Assembly: GCA_028820635.1 (NCBI GenBank)
Contig: JAPPIG010000109.1
Location: 124,001-188,000 of the forward strand
Length of the DNA stretch: 64,000 bases
Reading direction: 5' to 3'
Origin: Candidatus Poribacteria bacterium
Lineage (GTDB): Bacteria; Poribacteria; WGA-4E; WGA-3G
Part shown: positions 28,465-37,864 of the stretch, piece by piece
How the letters are laid out: each line of letters begins with the position of its first letter
Position numbering within the stretch: position 1 is the stretch's first letter
Position numbers and translations under genes: made by a program
Notes under the pieces: model-generated
Database searches by the model: none
Told to the model about the DNA's origin: nothing
What the model saw: the letters and a program-made list of their open reading frames with translations, nothing else

Positions 28465-29700
28465 TTAACTGTTCTGATAAACTGCAGCCGCCGCACTAAC
28501 AGCAGTTCCAGTATCAACTTTGTATCCAAACTCAATAAGTAGAGTTTCAATTGCGTTTAGAACAAGTAAGACATTCTGTTCGTTAGCAGCATCACCCATA
28601 AGTCCAATTCGCCACGCTTTACCAGCAAAAATCCCCAAACCACCACCAATTTCAATGCCGTAGTCTTGAATAAGACGTTTTCGTATCGTAACATCATCAA
28701 TTCCATCTGGAATGAGCAGTGTAGTTAACATCGGAGCGCGATGATTTTCTATTGCGGCAGGTTGTAAACCGATAGCTTCAGCACCAGCAATCAAAGCTTT
28801 TGCATTGCGTTCATGTCGTTGGTAGCGTGGCGATACGCCTTCCTCTATTACAACCCGTAGTGCCTCGCGCAGGGCATAAATCATGGACATGGATACGGTA
28901 TGATGATATTTTCGTGAGTCCCCCAACCAATATTCTGCAAGCAGTGTTGCATCCAAATAAAAACTCCGAATTTTCGTTTTACGGTTCCGAATCACTTCGA
29001 CTGCACGGTCACTAAAACTGATTGGCGAAAGTCCGGGAGGACCCGCAAGACATTTCTGTGTACAACTGTAGGCAATATCAATGCCGCGCTCATCAAGTTC
29101 AACAGGTTGTCCCCCAAGCGACGTGACACAATCCGCCAGAAACAATGCCTCCTTTTCATTGGCAATGTCAATTATCTGTTCTAACGGTTGTAGAATACCG
29201 GTCGACGTTTCACCATGGACAACTGCCACAAGTTTCGGTGTGACTTTGCTGCATGCTTCGGCAATCTGCTCCGGTTCAATAATATTTCCCCATTCAGCGT
29301 GGACAGGTGTAACATGTGCACCACACCGTTCCGCAATTTCTGCTATCCTGCCGCCGAAGTAACCGTTAATCCCTACGATTACAGAATCCCCCGGTTCAAT
29401 AATGTTGGTGAGTGCTGTTTCCATGCCTGCAGTACCGGTGCCAGAAACAGGAAAGGTAAGGGAATTTTGGGTGCCGTAGACTTGCTGTATCAAGGCAACA
29501 GTATCATCCATTACATCAACAAAATCTGCATCTAAGTACCCAAGCATAGGGGTCGTCATTGCTTTGAGGACGCGTGGATTTGCTATGCTGGGTCCTGGAC
29601 CGAGTAGGATACGCGGGGGTACTCTCAATTCATCATACACTTGCAGTAACTCCTCTGATTGCCTTTTATACTCTTGAGGACTCAGCCGCAAGACAGACAA
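28465..29700 (-). CDS. Class V aminotransferase (alanine-glyoxylate / serine-pyruvate type)
   Basis: 411 residues. LLGPGPSIANPRVL and PMLGYLDADF are typical of AGXT/SPT-type enzymes; PVSGTGTAGMETAL, VHGETSTGI and LADCVTSLGG line the PLP site, and the Schiff-base Lys is in YSCTQKCLAGPPGLSPI. RIGLMGDAA near the end is the family substrate-Arg segment. It would transaminate glyoxylate with alanine or serine, and is also compatible with photorespiratory-type or hydroxypyruvate metabolism. It is monocistronic here. Confidence 0.88.
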   Translation of the reverse strand: MSVLRLSPQEYKRQSEELLQVYDELRVPPRILLGPGPSIANPRVLKAMTTPMLGYLDADFVDVMDDTVALIQQVYGTQNSLTFPVSGTGTAGMETALTNIIEPGDSVIVGINGYFGGRIAEIAERCGAHVTPVHAEWGNIIEPEQIAEACSKVTPKLVAVVHGETSTGILQPLEQIIDIANEKEALFLADCVTSLGGQPVELDERGIDIAYSCTQKCLAGPPGLSPISFSDRAVEVIRNRKTKIRSFYLDATLLAEYWLGDSRKYHHTVSMSMIYALREALRVVIEEGVSPRYQRHERNAKALIAGAEAIGLQPAAIENHRAPMLTTLLIPDGIDDVTIRKRLIQDYGIEIGGGLGIFAGKAWRIGLMGDAANEQNVLLVLNAIETLLIEFGYKVDTGTAVSAAAAVYQNS

Positions 29701-29786
29701 TTAATTCGGTTTTAAAGATAAGGTAGGTATTTTACGTAAAGCGATATTGTTTGTGAACACATAATTGCCCTACGTATAAAATAGGA

Positions 29787-29813
29787 TAGGGACAGGTATA
29801 AGACCTGTCCCTA
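29787..29813. repeat. Inverted repeat TAGGGACAGGT/ACCTGTCCCTA
   Basis: Perfect 11-bp arms around a 5-bp centre in the short gap between the class V aminotransferase and the large TPR gene. There is no adjacent T-run on either strand. It is grouped with the other genome palindromes. Confidence 0.7.
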
Positions 29814-29838
29814 CGAATACAGTGTTCGTTAGCCCAAG

Positions 29839-32800
29839 TTATTCGCTACCGTTCTCAGGTTCTCCCTGCAATGGCTCAATATTCTTAGACTTCATGTAAG
29901 CTTGAATCTCATTAGACTTAAGAATACAGTAGTTAATTGCATCCTCAACTTGGGTGTCAGTTGGGCTATCAGTTGCATACTTCTTAGGCAAGAATTGGAA
30001 ATAATACAATGCATACGGAAAATAGTTTTCCTCTTTATTCGCGAGCATTGTATATGCTTCCCCTAACTTACCGTAAGAAAGATCAGCATATTTGGTTTCT
30101 GAATAAACTTTTGTGATCGCTTTGAAGAGATCAATTGCATCTTCAATGTCAGACTTTTTGGATGCTCTTTGAGCCTTACCAAGTGATGCGTTAGCATACT
30201 TATATTCATTAAGCGCGAGAAAACTCTCGGTCTCATTAAGGAAACCCTCTGCAGTGTTTTTGGACTCTGCACTGAGACCGGGCGCTGCGAGCGCGCGCCT
30301 GTAGTTTTCAATCGCCTGTCGGAAAAGTTCAATTTGCTCAGTTGCCTCAAGTTCTGGATCCAAAGCGGCGTTATAGTGCTTATTGCCAATGTTGATGAAC
30401 GCCTCACCAGCGAACTTGCTATTGTTATATTCCTTGACAAGTATCTCGTTTGTTTCGAATAGTTTGTCAAGAAACGCTTTTTCAGCATCTGTATTACCTG
30501 CGTCTTTCGCTGTTTCAGAGAGAAATTGATAACAAGTAGCGATAGCGTATAAGGATTCAGGAGCTTTTTCATGCGTCTTGTTAACCCGTCTGACCTTATC
30601 ATATTCAACAATAGCTTTTTCAAACTGCTCTGTTGTATAGTAAGCTTCGCCAGCTTGATACTGCCAGAGTGCAGCATCTTTGGCATTTGGATAACGTTTG
30701 ACAAGATCATTGAAAACCTTAACAGAAGCGTCAAAATAAGCAACAGCTTGCGGAGACATCTCTTCGTCTAATCCAACTTGCATCCGTCCCAAGTCAAAGT
30801 TAGCAGAGGCTAAATAAGTTAATGAAGTCTCCACGTCCCCTGATAGATCCTTTGAGGCAGGGAATATACCTGCATCCGCATATTTAACAAACTCTGTAAG
30901 TGGATCAATGGCGAGTAACAACTCTGCACGCCTCTTAAATCCGGCACCAAGTGAATAGTATATCTGGCCGGCTTGGAAAAGCGAATTTTGCACATACGGA
31001 ATGACCGATTGTTTATCCGCCTTCTCTATAGGCGAAGCAAGTTTGCTAACTTCAAAGAAAGAAGAAGCGGCTAACCCACTCGTGTCAATATAGGGCTTAA
31101 GATCAAATCCTTGGGGTAGATCCTCAGGATAGTGGGTGCGCGCTTTATCTGAATAGAGAAATCCGAGGGTATATAGCGCAGCAACTTTTTGCGCAACAGT
31201 TGCAGTCGGACTTGTCTTAAGTGCTTCTACTGAACTTATTGAATCAGCGATAGCCTCGTCTAAGCGATCCAATTTCACAAACAGTTCAGAACGGCGGAGA
31301 CCCGCATCAGCAACCATAGAAGCAACACCGGTATTCTGTTCCGTACTATAGTTGGCAATCAAGTTTTGGAAAACTTCCAATGCTTTATCAAGTTTGTTGA
31401 GTTTTTCTTGATAAATCAAACCCATCCTATAATAGGACTGTGCCTTCACCAGATTATCAGCTAACTGAATAGCGTTCTGATAGTTTGTCAATGCATCATC
31501 ATACATCTTAAGATGTTCGTCTTGTGCATAAGCCATTGCAAAATAGGAACGTCCTCGTAAGTCAGCATCTTCGCTATTAGCAATAATGTACTGATACTCT
31601 TTCACAGCGTCCTTATAATTACCAACGTTATTGAATAATTCAGCAAGTCGCGAGTGCGCTTGAGAGATCAGATTCTTGCGATTTTCGTCCTCGGTTTGAC
31701 CTTCAAAGGAAGTGACCTGCTTGAAGGCATCAATTGCACCTTGCGTATCCTTTAACCCAAACTTTGATAAACCGAGCGTATAATTTGCGCTAATGAGGTT
31801 ATCAACGTTATCTGTCATTCCGAGAACTTTTTCTGCTTCACTGGCAGCATTGGTATACGCGAGTTGTGCTGCATCAGCATCTTCAGCTTTCTGAGCTATC
31901 TGGTAATAACAGACAGCAGATTGAAATTGTGCAGTTGGTGCAATTTCGCTATTTGGGAATTTTTCGACGAATAATTTATACGCAGCGAGAGCTTCTTCAA
32001 AACGTTCTTTACTGTAGTAAGTATGCCCAATCTTAAGTTGTGATCGGATGCGAGCATCTTCGCGTGCTCCAGAGTTATTAACAACTTGCTGTAGACTCGC
32101 GACAAGACCTTCAATATCATCAGCGTTTATGTTTTCAAGGGCAGTTGCTTTGATAAGATCAATTTGTCCGAGTGTTTGGAGAACCAACTCTTCACTACTG
32201 TCAGCGAACTTTTCGGTTGCTGCGTCTGCTGTCTGAACAATTAGTGACCATTTCGTTGTATCACCATGTTTTTGGGCAGCATCTTGGTAAACAAGTGCCA
32301 AGCCATAATAGGCTTCAATGGCGTTTGGACTATCCGCGTATTCCGCAACAACCTTATTGAAAGCCTCTGCAGCTTTTTCAATAAGCTCAGGTTTCTCCGA
32401 TGAAGCATGATAGTAGCAAAGACCGACAAAGTACAATGCATCATCTGCATATTCACCTGTTGGGTTACCATCAACAACATCTTGGTATTCGGCAGCCGCT
32501 TCTTCAAACCGTTCTTCAGCACGCAGCAGATCTGCAAGCTTAATTTCTGCCAATGAAAGATTGTTTTTATCTTCAAGTTTTGACATTATTGAATTGTAAT
32601 AAGTGATAGCTTGGGGTTTGTCCCCCTGCCTCACATAACTGTTTGCGGTGAGCAAAAGTGCACGTTCATAGTAGTTACTGGCTTCAGGAATCATAGCGTA
32701 GCGTTGTCGCGCTGTATCCCATGCCCCCAGCATCTCGTGTGAGAGAGCTTCGTTCATGAGACATGCTTCAACCTGGGCAATACGTTCTGAGAAGTCTTGG

Positions 32801-34551
32801 TAACGCCCTTCTTCAATGCCAGGACGAAAAGATTCATCAGAAAACATGTTGATAGCGTCTTGGTATGCCTCAACAGATTTTTGGAGATATTCCGCATTGA
32901 AATTTGTGGTAGTATCACCTTCTTGATAACCTTCAGGTTTCGCGGCTTCATAGTAGGAACGACCTTCAAAGAATTTGCCCATTAACTTGATAAGATGGAA
33001 TTTTGGAAGTGGACGGTATTCCCACAATTTAGCGTATTCTTCTGCGGCTTCAACGTATTGCTTAAATTCGGTGCGTTTAATGTCAGCAAAGCGGAGTTGT
33101 ACCTCTGCAGCAAGGATATCAAATTCGTTATCGTTACGATTTTTTTCAATAAAATCGCCAGCAATTTTCTCCAATTCTTCCTTGCGTTCCAAGTCATTCA
33201 ATGTCCAGATTGCACCATATAGTGCATGCGGCACAACAGGGTTTTCTGGGAAATCGTCAACGGTTTTCAGGTACCATTCTAACGCGAGTTCAAGCGTCGC
33301 TGCCCCTTCCTGCGTCTCACCAGCATCGCGTTGATTAGTTCCAAGTTTGTAATATGCTTCACCAACTTGTAAAGAGCAATAAGGTGTTAAACTGAGTTCA
33401 GCGGCTTCTTCGGATTGCATTTCACTTTTTTCATGTTCAATAACCGATTGATATGAAGTGATAGCATCACTCCAACGATCCAATCGGAACTGACTATCGG
33501 CTATACCGAGTTTTGCATCACCGATGAATGCACTCTCTGGATATTCGTCTAACAGTTTTGTGTAAGATACAATTGCGTTTTCATAGTCAGCTTGATCAAA
33601 GTATGTTTGCCCAATGGCAGACTGAATTTCGGATTGGAGGCCACGGTCTGCTGTATTTTGGAGTGCTAACTCAAAGTTAACGCGTGCATTGTCATAGTCC
33701 TTCTGTTTAGCATAAATATGACCTTGGTCGAAGTATGCCGCCGTAACAAGTTGATGTTCCGGAAATTGTGTAATGAAGTTTGTATAACGACTAATCGCTT
33801 CATCATCTCTATTAAGTTGATTCAAACAGAAAGCGGCTTTATACATCGCTTCGGCATGCAGTTCTGGAAAATTCTTAAACTCATCAGTTGCAAATTTATC
33901 AAATTCCGGGTAAGCTTGTTCGTAATTGCTTTCGTCAAGGAACGATTGAGCGATGAGAAGCTGCGCGTCATCCTTGAATTCAGAGTTAGGAAAACCGACA
34001 AGAATATTGTTAAAAGCGGTCCGAGAACTCTCATAATTTCCTAACTTATAATTCAATTGACCGATTGCGTACCACGCGTTCTCTACTTGTAGACTGTTAG
34101 GGAAATTATCAATCAATTGTGTGAACTTTGCTTCAGCAAGTTCATACTGTTCAGTTCTATATAGAATATGTCCCCAGAGGTATGTTAACCCTTCTTGATG
34201 TTTAGCCATAGTAGCGTTAGGAGCGACTTTTTCAATATACTCAAGCGCTGTATCATAGTGGTTAACATCACCTGTCTGCTCAGCAAGTCGAGAATAAGAA
34301 ACAGCAATTTGAAAATTAGCAAGCGTCGTAAAATCTTTGTCAATCACTTCGGTTTTCACACCGCGTTTTTTCGACTCTTCAAGTGCCTCAGTATACTTGG
34401 CTATCGCCCCTTCATAATCCGCTTGTTCATATAGTCCTTTAGCAGATAAATAGAGTTGTTCCACCTTTTTTGAACTTCCCATCATAAAAGGCGAGAGTAG
34501 AGCAACGATAAGGGCGAGACCGCCAATAATGCCCAAAATTCTTGGATTCAT
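29839..34551 (-). CDS. Giant membrane-anchored TPR protein (1570 residues)
   Basis: A single N-terminal membrane segment (ILGIIGGLALIVALLSPFMM) anchors a very long array of TPR units, for example LYLSAKGLYEQADYEGAIAKY, DAKLGIADSQFRLDRWSDAI, DALYFVGLCYYHASSE and AYTMLANKEENYFPYALYYF. The FPNS, YPES and YADSPNA ends mark BamD/YbgF-type TPR repeats. Counting such blocks suggests about 30 repeats over 1500 residues. The topology implies an extracytoplasmic scaffold tethered to the inner membrane. It lies 180 bp downstream of the anti-sigma gene on the same strand, consistent with an operon. Partner proteins are not identified. Confidence 0.85.
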   Translation of the reverse strand: MNPRILGIIGGLALIVALLSPFMMGSSKKVEQLYLSAKGLYEQADYEGAIAKYTEALEESKKRGVKTEVIDKDFTTLANFQIAVSYSRLAEQTGDVNHYDTALEYIEKVAPNATMAKHQEGLTYLWGHILYRTEQYELAEAKFTQLIDNFPNSLQVENAWYAIGQLNYKLGNYESSRTAFNNILVGFPNSEFKDDAQLLIAQSFLDESNYEQAYPEFDKFATDEFKNFPELHAEAMYKAAFCLNQLNRDDEAISRYTNFITQFPEHQLVTAAYFDQGHIYAKQKDYDNARVNFELALQNTADRGLQSEIQSAIGQTYFDQADYENAIVSYTKLLDEYPESAFIGDAKLGIADSQFRLDRWSDAITSYQSVIEHEKSEMQSEEAAELSLTPYCSLQVGEAYYKLGTNQRDAGETQEGAATLELALEWYLKTVDDFPENPVVPHALYGAIWTLNDLERKEELEKIAGDFIEKNRNDNEFDILAAEVQLRFADIKRTEFKQYVEAAEEYAKLWEYRPLPKFHLIKLMGKFFEGRSYYEAAKPEGYQEGDTTTNFNAEYLQKSVEAYQDAINMFSDESFRPGIEEGRYQDFSERIAQVEACLMNEALSHEMLGAWDTARQRYAMIPEASNYYERALLLTANSYVRQGDKPQAITYYNSIMSKLEDKNNLSLAEIKLADLLRAEERFEEAAAEYQDVVDGNPTGEYADDALYFVGLCYYHASSEKPELIEKAAEAFNKVVAEYADSPNAIEAYYGLALVYQDAAQKHGDTTKWSLIVQTADAATEKFADSSEELVLQTLGQIDLIKATALENINADDIEGLVASLQQVVNNSGAREDARIRSQLKIGHTYYSKERFEEALAAYKLFVEKFPNSEIAPTAQFQSAVCYYQIAQKAEDADAAQLAYTNAASEAEKVLGMTDNVDNLISANYTLGLSKFGLKDTQGAIDAFKQVTSFEGQTEDENRKNLISQAHSRLAELFNNVGNYKDAVKEYQYIIANSEDADLRGRSYFAMAYAQDEHLKMYDDALTNYQNAIQLADNLVKAQSYYRMGLIYQEKLNKLDKALEVFQNLIANYSTEQNTGVASMVADAGLRRSELFVKLDRLDEAIADSISSVEALKTSPTATVAQKVAALYTLGFLYSDKARTHYPEDLPQGFDLKPYIDTSGLAASSFFEVSKLASPIEKADKQSVIPYVQNSLFQAGQIYYSLGAGFKRRAELLLAIDPLTEFVKYADAGIFPASKDLSGDVETSLTYLASANFDLGRMQVGLDEEMSPQAVAYFDASVKVFNDLVKRYPNAKDAALWQYQAGEAYYTTEQFEKAIVEYDKVRRVNKTHEKAPESLYAIATCYQFLSETAKDAGNTDAEKAFLDKLFETNEILVKEYNNSKFAGEAFINIGNKHYNAALDPELEATEQIELFRQAIENYRRALAAPGLSAESKNTAEGFLNETESFLALNEYKYANASLGKAQRASKKSDIEDAIDLFKAITKVYSETKYADLSYGKLGEAYTMLANKEENYFPYALYYFQFLPKKYATDSPTDTQVEDAINYCILKSNEIQAYMKSKNIEPLQGEPENGSE

Positions 34552-34731
34552 TACATTCTCCTTTGGATATAGATAAAGAAAAGTTGGGGGAATAAAGAAA
34601 ATCTTCCACCCATTGATTTTTCAAAATATGGACGGAATACAATAACCGCCCTGTCTTTTGTAAATCTGTCTTGATAGCACATCAAGACTATATTATGAAG
34701 TATCAAAACACTTCGTTTGATTTGAAAGCAG

Positions 34732-35670
34732 TTACAATTTACTTAAGTCGTAGAGTTCTGGCATATTAAGTACTTCTGAAGATACGTTTTCTGAAGACAC
34801 GTTCATTAATTTGTCAACATACCGGGATAACCTACGGTGCTTTCGCTGGTATTTCTCTGAAAAGGGGGCAACTTGAAGTTCCAACGGAAGCGAGGCATAA
34901 TTATCCTCTTGTAGAGGTGATTTCCTGCTTAAAACGTCAGGTTGTGCATAAACAATAAGTTCAGAATCCGCAGCATCACTCGGAACAGAACGATCATTAC
35001 TGAGATGCATAACAATTATATGGCCTTCGGTTTCAGTAGTTAAAGGTTCTGTCAATTTCCAATAGCCTATTTTCTCTGAATTTGCTGCGGGAGTTGGTGA
35101 ACTAACTTCTCCAGGTGCCTTCCGTTTGGTTTTACGATCATTGTAAATGTCTTGTCGCAACTTTGATTTTGCGTTGACAGCAGATGATTCGTTGGATAGA
35201 ACCGTTTCACCTGCTTGTTGTAGATATACCTTAGGCGGTGGTGAAACTTCTTGTTTCAGCAAATGCGTTACCACAAATCCTGTAGTTATTAACACCAAAA
35301 GCACCCCTAATGGTAACGCATTCATCCTGATGAAACTATATCGTCCAAAACTTTGACGAAGTTGCGTTAGCAAAGACCAAGTAAACTGCAACAACGAAGT
35401 CTTTAGCCGTTGGTTTAGCGGGATGGGTCCCTTATTTTCAATACAACGGTGCAATTCTACCTCAAATTGATGAAAATAACTATCAGGTGTTTCGGGTTCA
35501 ACATAAAAATCAACAACAAGATCACGCGTCTTTTTGAGAGCATTGACTTCATGTTGACATATTAAACAACTCTGGAGATGTGCTTCAACCTTTGCAGCGT
35601 CGCGCGCTGAAAGCGTATCATCTATGTAGTCTGATATAAAACGTTGTATAGCGTTACATTTCAGTTTCAT
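34732..35670 (-). CDS. Zinc-finger anti-sigma factor
   Basis: 312 residues from ATG 35670; a GTG start 17 codons earlier is less likely. An N-terminal zf-HC2-type domain has ligands in EAHLQSCLICQHEVNAL (His-x3-Cys-x2-Cys), preceded by FISDYIDDTLSARDA. One transmembrane helix (ALPLGVLLVLITTGFVVTHLL) separates it from a C-terminal extracytoplasmic region rich in Pro/Lys/Ser with no recognised domain. It is immediately downstream of an ECF sigma gene, the usual cognate arrangement. It probably holds that sigma factor inactive until an envelope signal. Confidence 0.82.
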   Translation of the reverse strand: MKLKCNAIQRFISDYIDDTLSARDAAKVEAHLQSCLICQHEVNALKKTRDLVVDFYVEPETPDSYFHQFEVELHRCIENKGPIPLNQRLKTSLLQFTWSLLTQLRQSFGRYSFIRMNALPLGVLLVLITTGFVVTHLLKQEVSPPPKVYLQQAGETVLSNESSAVNAKSKLRQDIYNDRKTKRKAPGEVSSPTPAANSEKIGYWKLTEPLTTETEGHIIVMHLSNDRSVPSDAADSELIVYAQPDVLSRKSPLQEDNYASLPLELQVAPFSEKYQRKHRRLSRYVDKLMNVSSENVSSEVLNMPELYDLSKL

Positions 35671-35769
35671 AACTTTTGCCGATTTCCTCGTTTTGTTACA
35701 CTTATTGGAAACCGCTCCCACAAGTTTTTAACACTTATTCAATTTTACCGACAATAGTGGGAAAACTTA

Positions 35770-36357
35770 TTAAAAATCGGAGTTTGCATCAACGTACGGT
35801 TTTAACAACGTTCTGAGATGTTTTCGGGCATAGTGTAAACGTGATCGGACTGTTCCCTCGGAACAATTTAATATTGACGCTATCTCGGGATGTGTTAACC
35901 CTTCTAATTCATGAAGAATAACTACAATCCGATGTTTAAGTGAGAGGCTGTTGACCGCCTTTGTTACCCAATACCGTAGTTCAGTTTTCTCCGCTTGAAT
36001 TTGTGGATCACTCGCCATCTCCGCTTTTTGTCGCGCATCTGGATGAAATTCGGATTCATCTGTAGTAACAAGCGGAGATTCACGACGCCGTTTACGCCGT
36101 TTGACGAAGTTGAGTGCCTCATTGACAGCTATTTTATAAACCCATGTTTCAAAAGCTGCCTCTTGCCGAAAGGTATGAATTGACTGATACACCTTTATAA
36201 AGGTTTCCTGCATTACATCATTAGCATCCTCGTAATTTTGGGTGATTTGCATCGCGAGACGGTGCACCATTCGCTTATATTTTTCAACCAACGGTGCTAA
36301 TGCTGTTTCATCTCCTTCACGAAGATGGTCAATGAGTAAGGCTTCAGTCCTTTCCAC
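35770..36357 (-). CDS. ECF-type RNA polymerase sigma factor
   Basis: About 195 residues. Region 2 contains DANDVMQETFIKVYQSI and FETWVYKIAVNEALNFVKRRKRRRES (shown in parts). Region 4 has the helix-turn-helix GLTHPEIASILNCSEGTVRSRLHYARKHLR. The start is set at GTG 36357 because a strong AAAGGAGA site lies 8 nt upstream; this yields an N-terminus close to region 2, as in other ECF factors, while the upstream ATG (36384) lies inside or before that site. It is followed by its probable anti-sigma and the giant TPR gene. Confidence 0.88.
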   Translation of the reverse strand: MERTEALLIDHLREGDETALAPLVEKYKRMVHRLAMQITQNYEDANDVMQETFIKVYQSIHTFRQEAAFETWVYKIAVNEALNFVKRRKRRRESPLVTTDESEFHPDARQKAEMASDPQIQAEKTELRYWVTKAVNSLSLKHRIVVILHELEGLTHPEIASILNCSEGTVRSRLHYARKHLRTLLKPYVDANSDF

Positions 36358-36427
36358 GAAAAAATCTCCTTTGGCTTCTTTCATGTTAGACAACGCTATT
36401 TCAAAAACCGTTCAATTTTCTTCAAAC

Positions 36428-36457
36428 ATTATAGCATATATTGATTATTTGTGTTAA
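36428..36457 (-). promoter_or_regulatory. Putative promoter of the ECF sigma operon
   Basis: On the minus strand TTAACA (36452-36457), an 18-bp spacer, and a perfect TATAAT (36428-36433), about 70 bp upstream of the sigma start. Confidence 0.5.
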
Positions 36458-36633
36458 AAAAAGTGGATTTGTAAGGTGTGTAAATATTTTATCACATGGT
36501 TCAATTTGCAAAGGGGACGTTGTGTTTTTCTACTTTAGGGTGGACAAGAGTCGGTGCCTATAACTGGTGTGTGTTGACTTGACAAAGACTTTACATACCC
36601 ATTTTGTTATTCAATCTCACAGCTTGCATCCAT

Positions 36634-36670
36634 AAAAAAGGACAGCGTATCTTAGATACGCTGTCCTTTT
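36634..36670 (-). terminator. Rho-independent terminator of the Ig-like lipoprotein gene
   Basis: A perfect 16-bp inverted repeat (AAAAGGACAGCGTATC and its complement) with a TTA loop; on the minus strand it ends in a T-run. It starts about 20 bp after the stop of the lipoprotein gene. Confidence 0.9.
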
Positions 36671-36689
36671 AAGCGAAATAGTCGAAAAT

Positions 36690-37349
36690 TTACTCTTTAG
36701 CTTTAGTAACAAAAGTGAGGCTAATTTCGGCTTCGTTCCCAGCACTGTCTTTGACCGTACCTGCAATTTCGTACTCGGTTTCGTTGCTGAGTTCTTGACC
36801 GGCATTCCCTGAAAGCATGATTTTGTTGCCATCCGCCTTAGATGTCCAACCAACATCATCATCGCCGTCCATCAGCATAAGATCGCCAGTGACGGGTTCG
36901 TTGAAGGTAACTTCTATACCATCTTCAAACACCTTCGCGGGATCAACGCCTTCAGCGCCATCTTTAGGATTGCTACCTGTGACTTCCGGCGCGGCTTCAT
37001 CAGCTGCGACAACGGTATAGTTTAGTGTGTGGCTACCATCACCGTTTACCCAGGTTAATGTAATAGCGAGGGCACCAGCAGGATAGCCAGCCGCGGGGGG
37101 TGCGATATTCCGAGTTTTACCAGATGTTGAGACTGTACCGCCTCCAGTTACTGTGACTTCACCCGGGTTGTTGTCAAATGTGACACTGATACTACCGTTT
37201 GCTGCGAGCTCACCACCACTTGCGGGTGTAGCACTTACAAACGCTGCAGCTTCAGGTTCAGGATCATCACCACCATCACCACAACCAACCATATAAACGG
37301 CAAACAAGGCTGCCATGACTATTGCCAAGGTTCTAAAAAAAAGTTTCAT
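36690..37349 (-). CDS. Lipoprotein with SbsA/Big_5-type Ig-like domain
   Basis: 219 residues. The signal peptide ends in the lipobox VYMVGC (Cys23). Residues 36-120 are a first Ig-like/Big-type unit (VSATPASGGELAANGSISVTF, in pieces; GGTVSTSGKTRNIAP) and residues 120-219 a second with the Big_5 pattern NPKDGAEGVDPAKV and GIEVTFNEPVTGDLML. Acidic Asp/Gly stretches suggest calcium binding, not proven. The protein is surface-exposed and likely adhesive or structural. It has its own long leader, promoter and terminator. Confidence 0.8.
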   Translation of the reverse strand: MKLFFRTLAIVMAALFAVYMVGCGDGGDDPEPEAAAFVSATPASGGELAANGSISVTFDNNPGEVTVTGGGTVSTSGKTRNIAPPAAGYPAGALAITLTWVNGDGSHTLNYTVVAADEAAPEVTGSNPKDGAEGVDPAKVFEDGIEVTFNEPVTGDLMLMDGDDDVGWTSKADGNKIMLSGNAGQELSNETEYEIAGTVKDSAGNEAEISLTFVTKAKE

Positions 37350-37529
37350 GAGTAGGTAACTCCTTAATTAAGGTTTATCAGAATGTAAGGTACCCGAAAA
37401 TCGGGCACAGATTAAAAACTTCATAATATAGATAACATTTCCGTGTCGTTATATGTTAATTTCTACGATAGTGCCGGAAACTGTCATCATGTCCATGTTT
37501 AGTCAAGTAATCTTCAGACTATTTCGTTT

Positions 37530-37597
37530 GCCTTCCTCCGTGAAGTCCAGAGGATAGGCGACGCTTTGAGAATAAAACTTTCTGCGGAACCGTCACC
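37530..37597 (-). ncRNA. Candidate structured leader RNA (possible cis-regulatory element)
   Basis: In the transcript that leads to the lipoprotein, GGTGACG (37591-37597) can pair with CGTCGCC (37557-37563), enclosing a small AGAA/TTCT hairpin. The last three bases of this helix also form the base of a second stem, GCCT-TCCTCTG with CGGAGGA-AGGC (37530-37559). The helices share positions 37557-37559 and so compete. No match to a known riboswitch family was recognised. The shared bases suggest, but do not prove, a switch. Confidence 0.35.
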
Positions 37598-37718
37598 TTT
37601 AACTTAATACCATTGGATAGGTTATTTTCAGTTCCGAAAGTCAACACCCAAATTCTGTACCTTTAAGTTTAGCAAAATTTGCAAAATCTGTAAAGGTAAA
37701 AATCGATTTTCGCTGATT

Positions 37719-37747
37719 ATTATACAAAATTTTGTTTTTTTTGTAAA
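37719..37747 (-). promoter_or_regulatory. Near-consensus promoter with a ~360-nt leader
   Basis: On the minus strand TTTACA (37742-37747), a 17-bp spacer, and TATAAT (37719-37724). The transcript would run about 360 nt before the lipoprotein ATG at 37349. Confidence 0.65.
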
Positions 37748-37864
37748 GCGAAAACCAATAATTTTAATAAATTTGCTATAGATTAACATAAATTAAAATG
37801 TATATCAAGTAAAAATGATACATTATTCATTAAAATTTTGCAAATTTGGAGATATTTAGCTTTC

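Noticed and set aside
36898..37407. Hairpin GTGCCCGATTTTCGGGTAC in the lipoprotein leader near 37395 as a terminator
   Set aside because: There is no following T-run on the coding strand, so it is not an intrinsic terminator by the usual criteria.
37530..37597. Match of the lipoprotein leader to a cyclic-di-GMP-I riboswitch
   Set aside because: A CAAAGC and a GCCTA word occur in the right order, but the GGGCAAACC segment and the P1 arrangement are missing.
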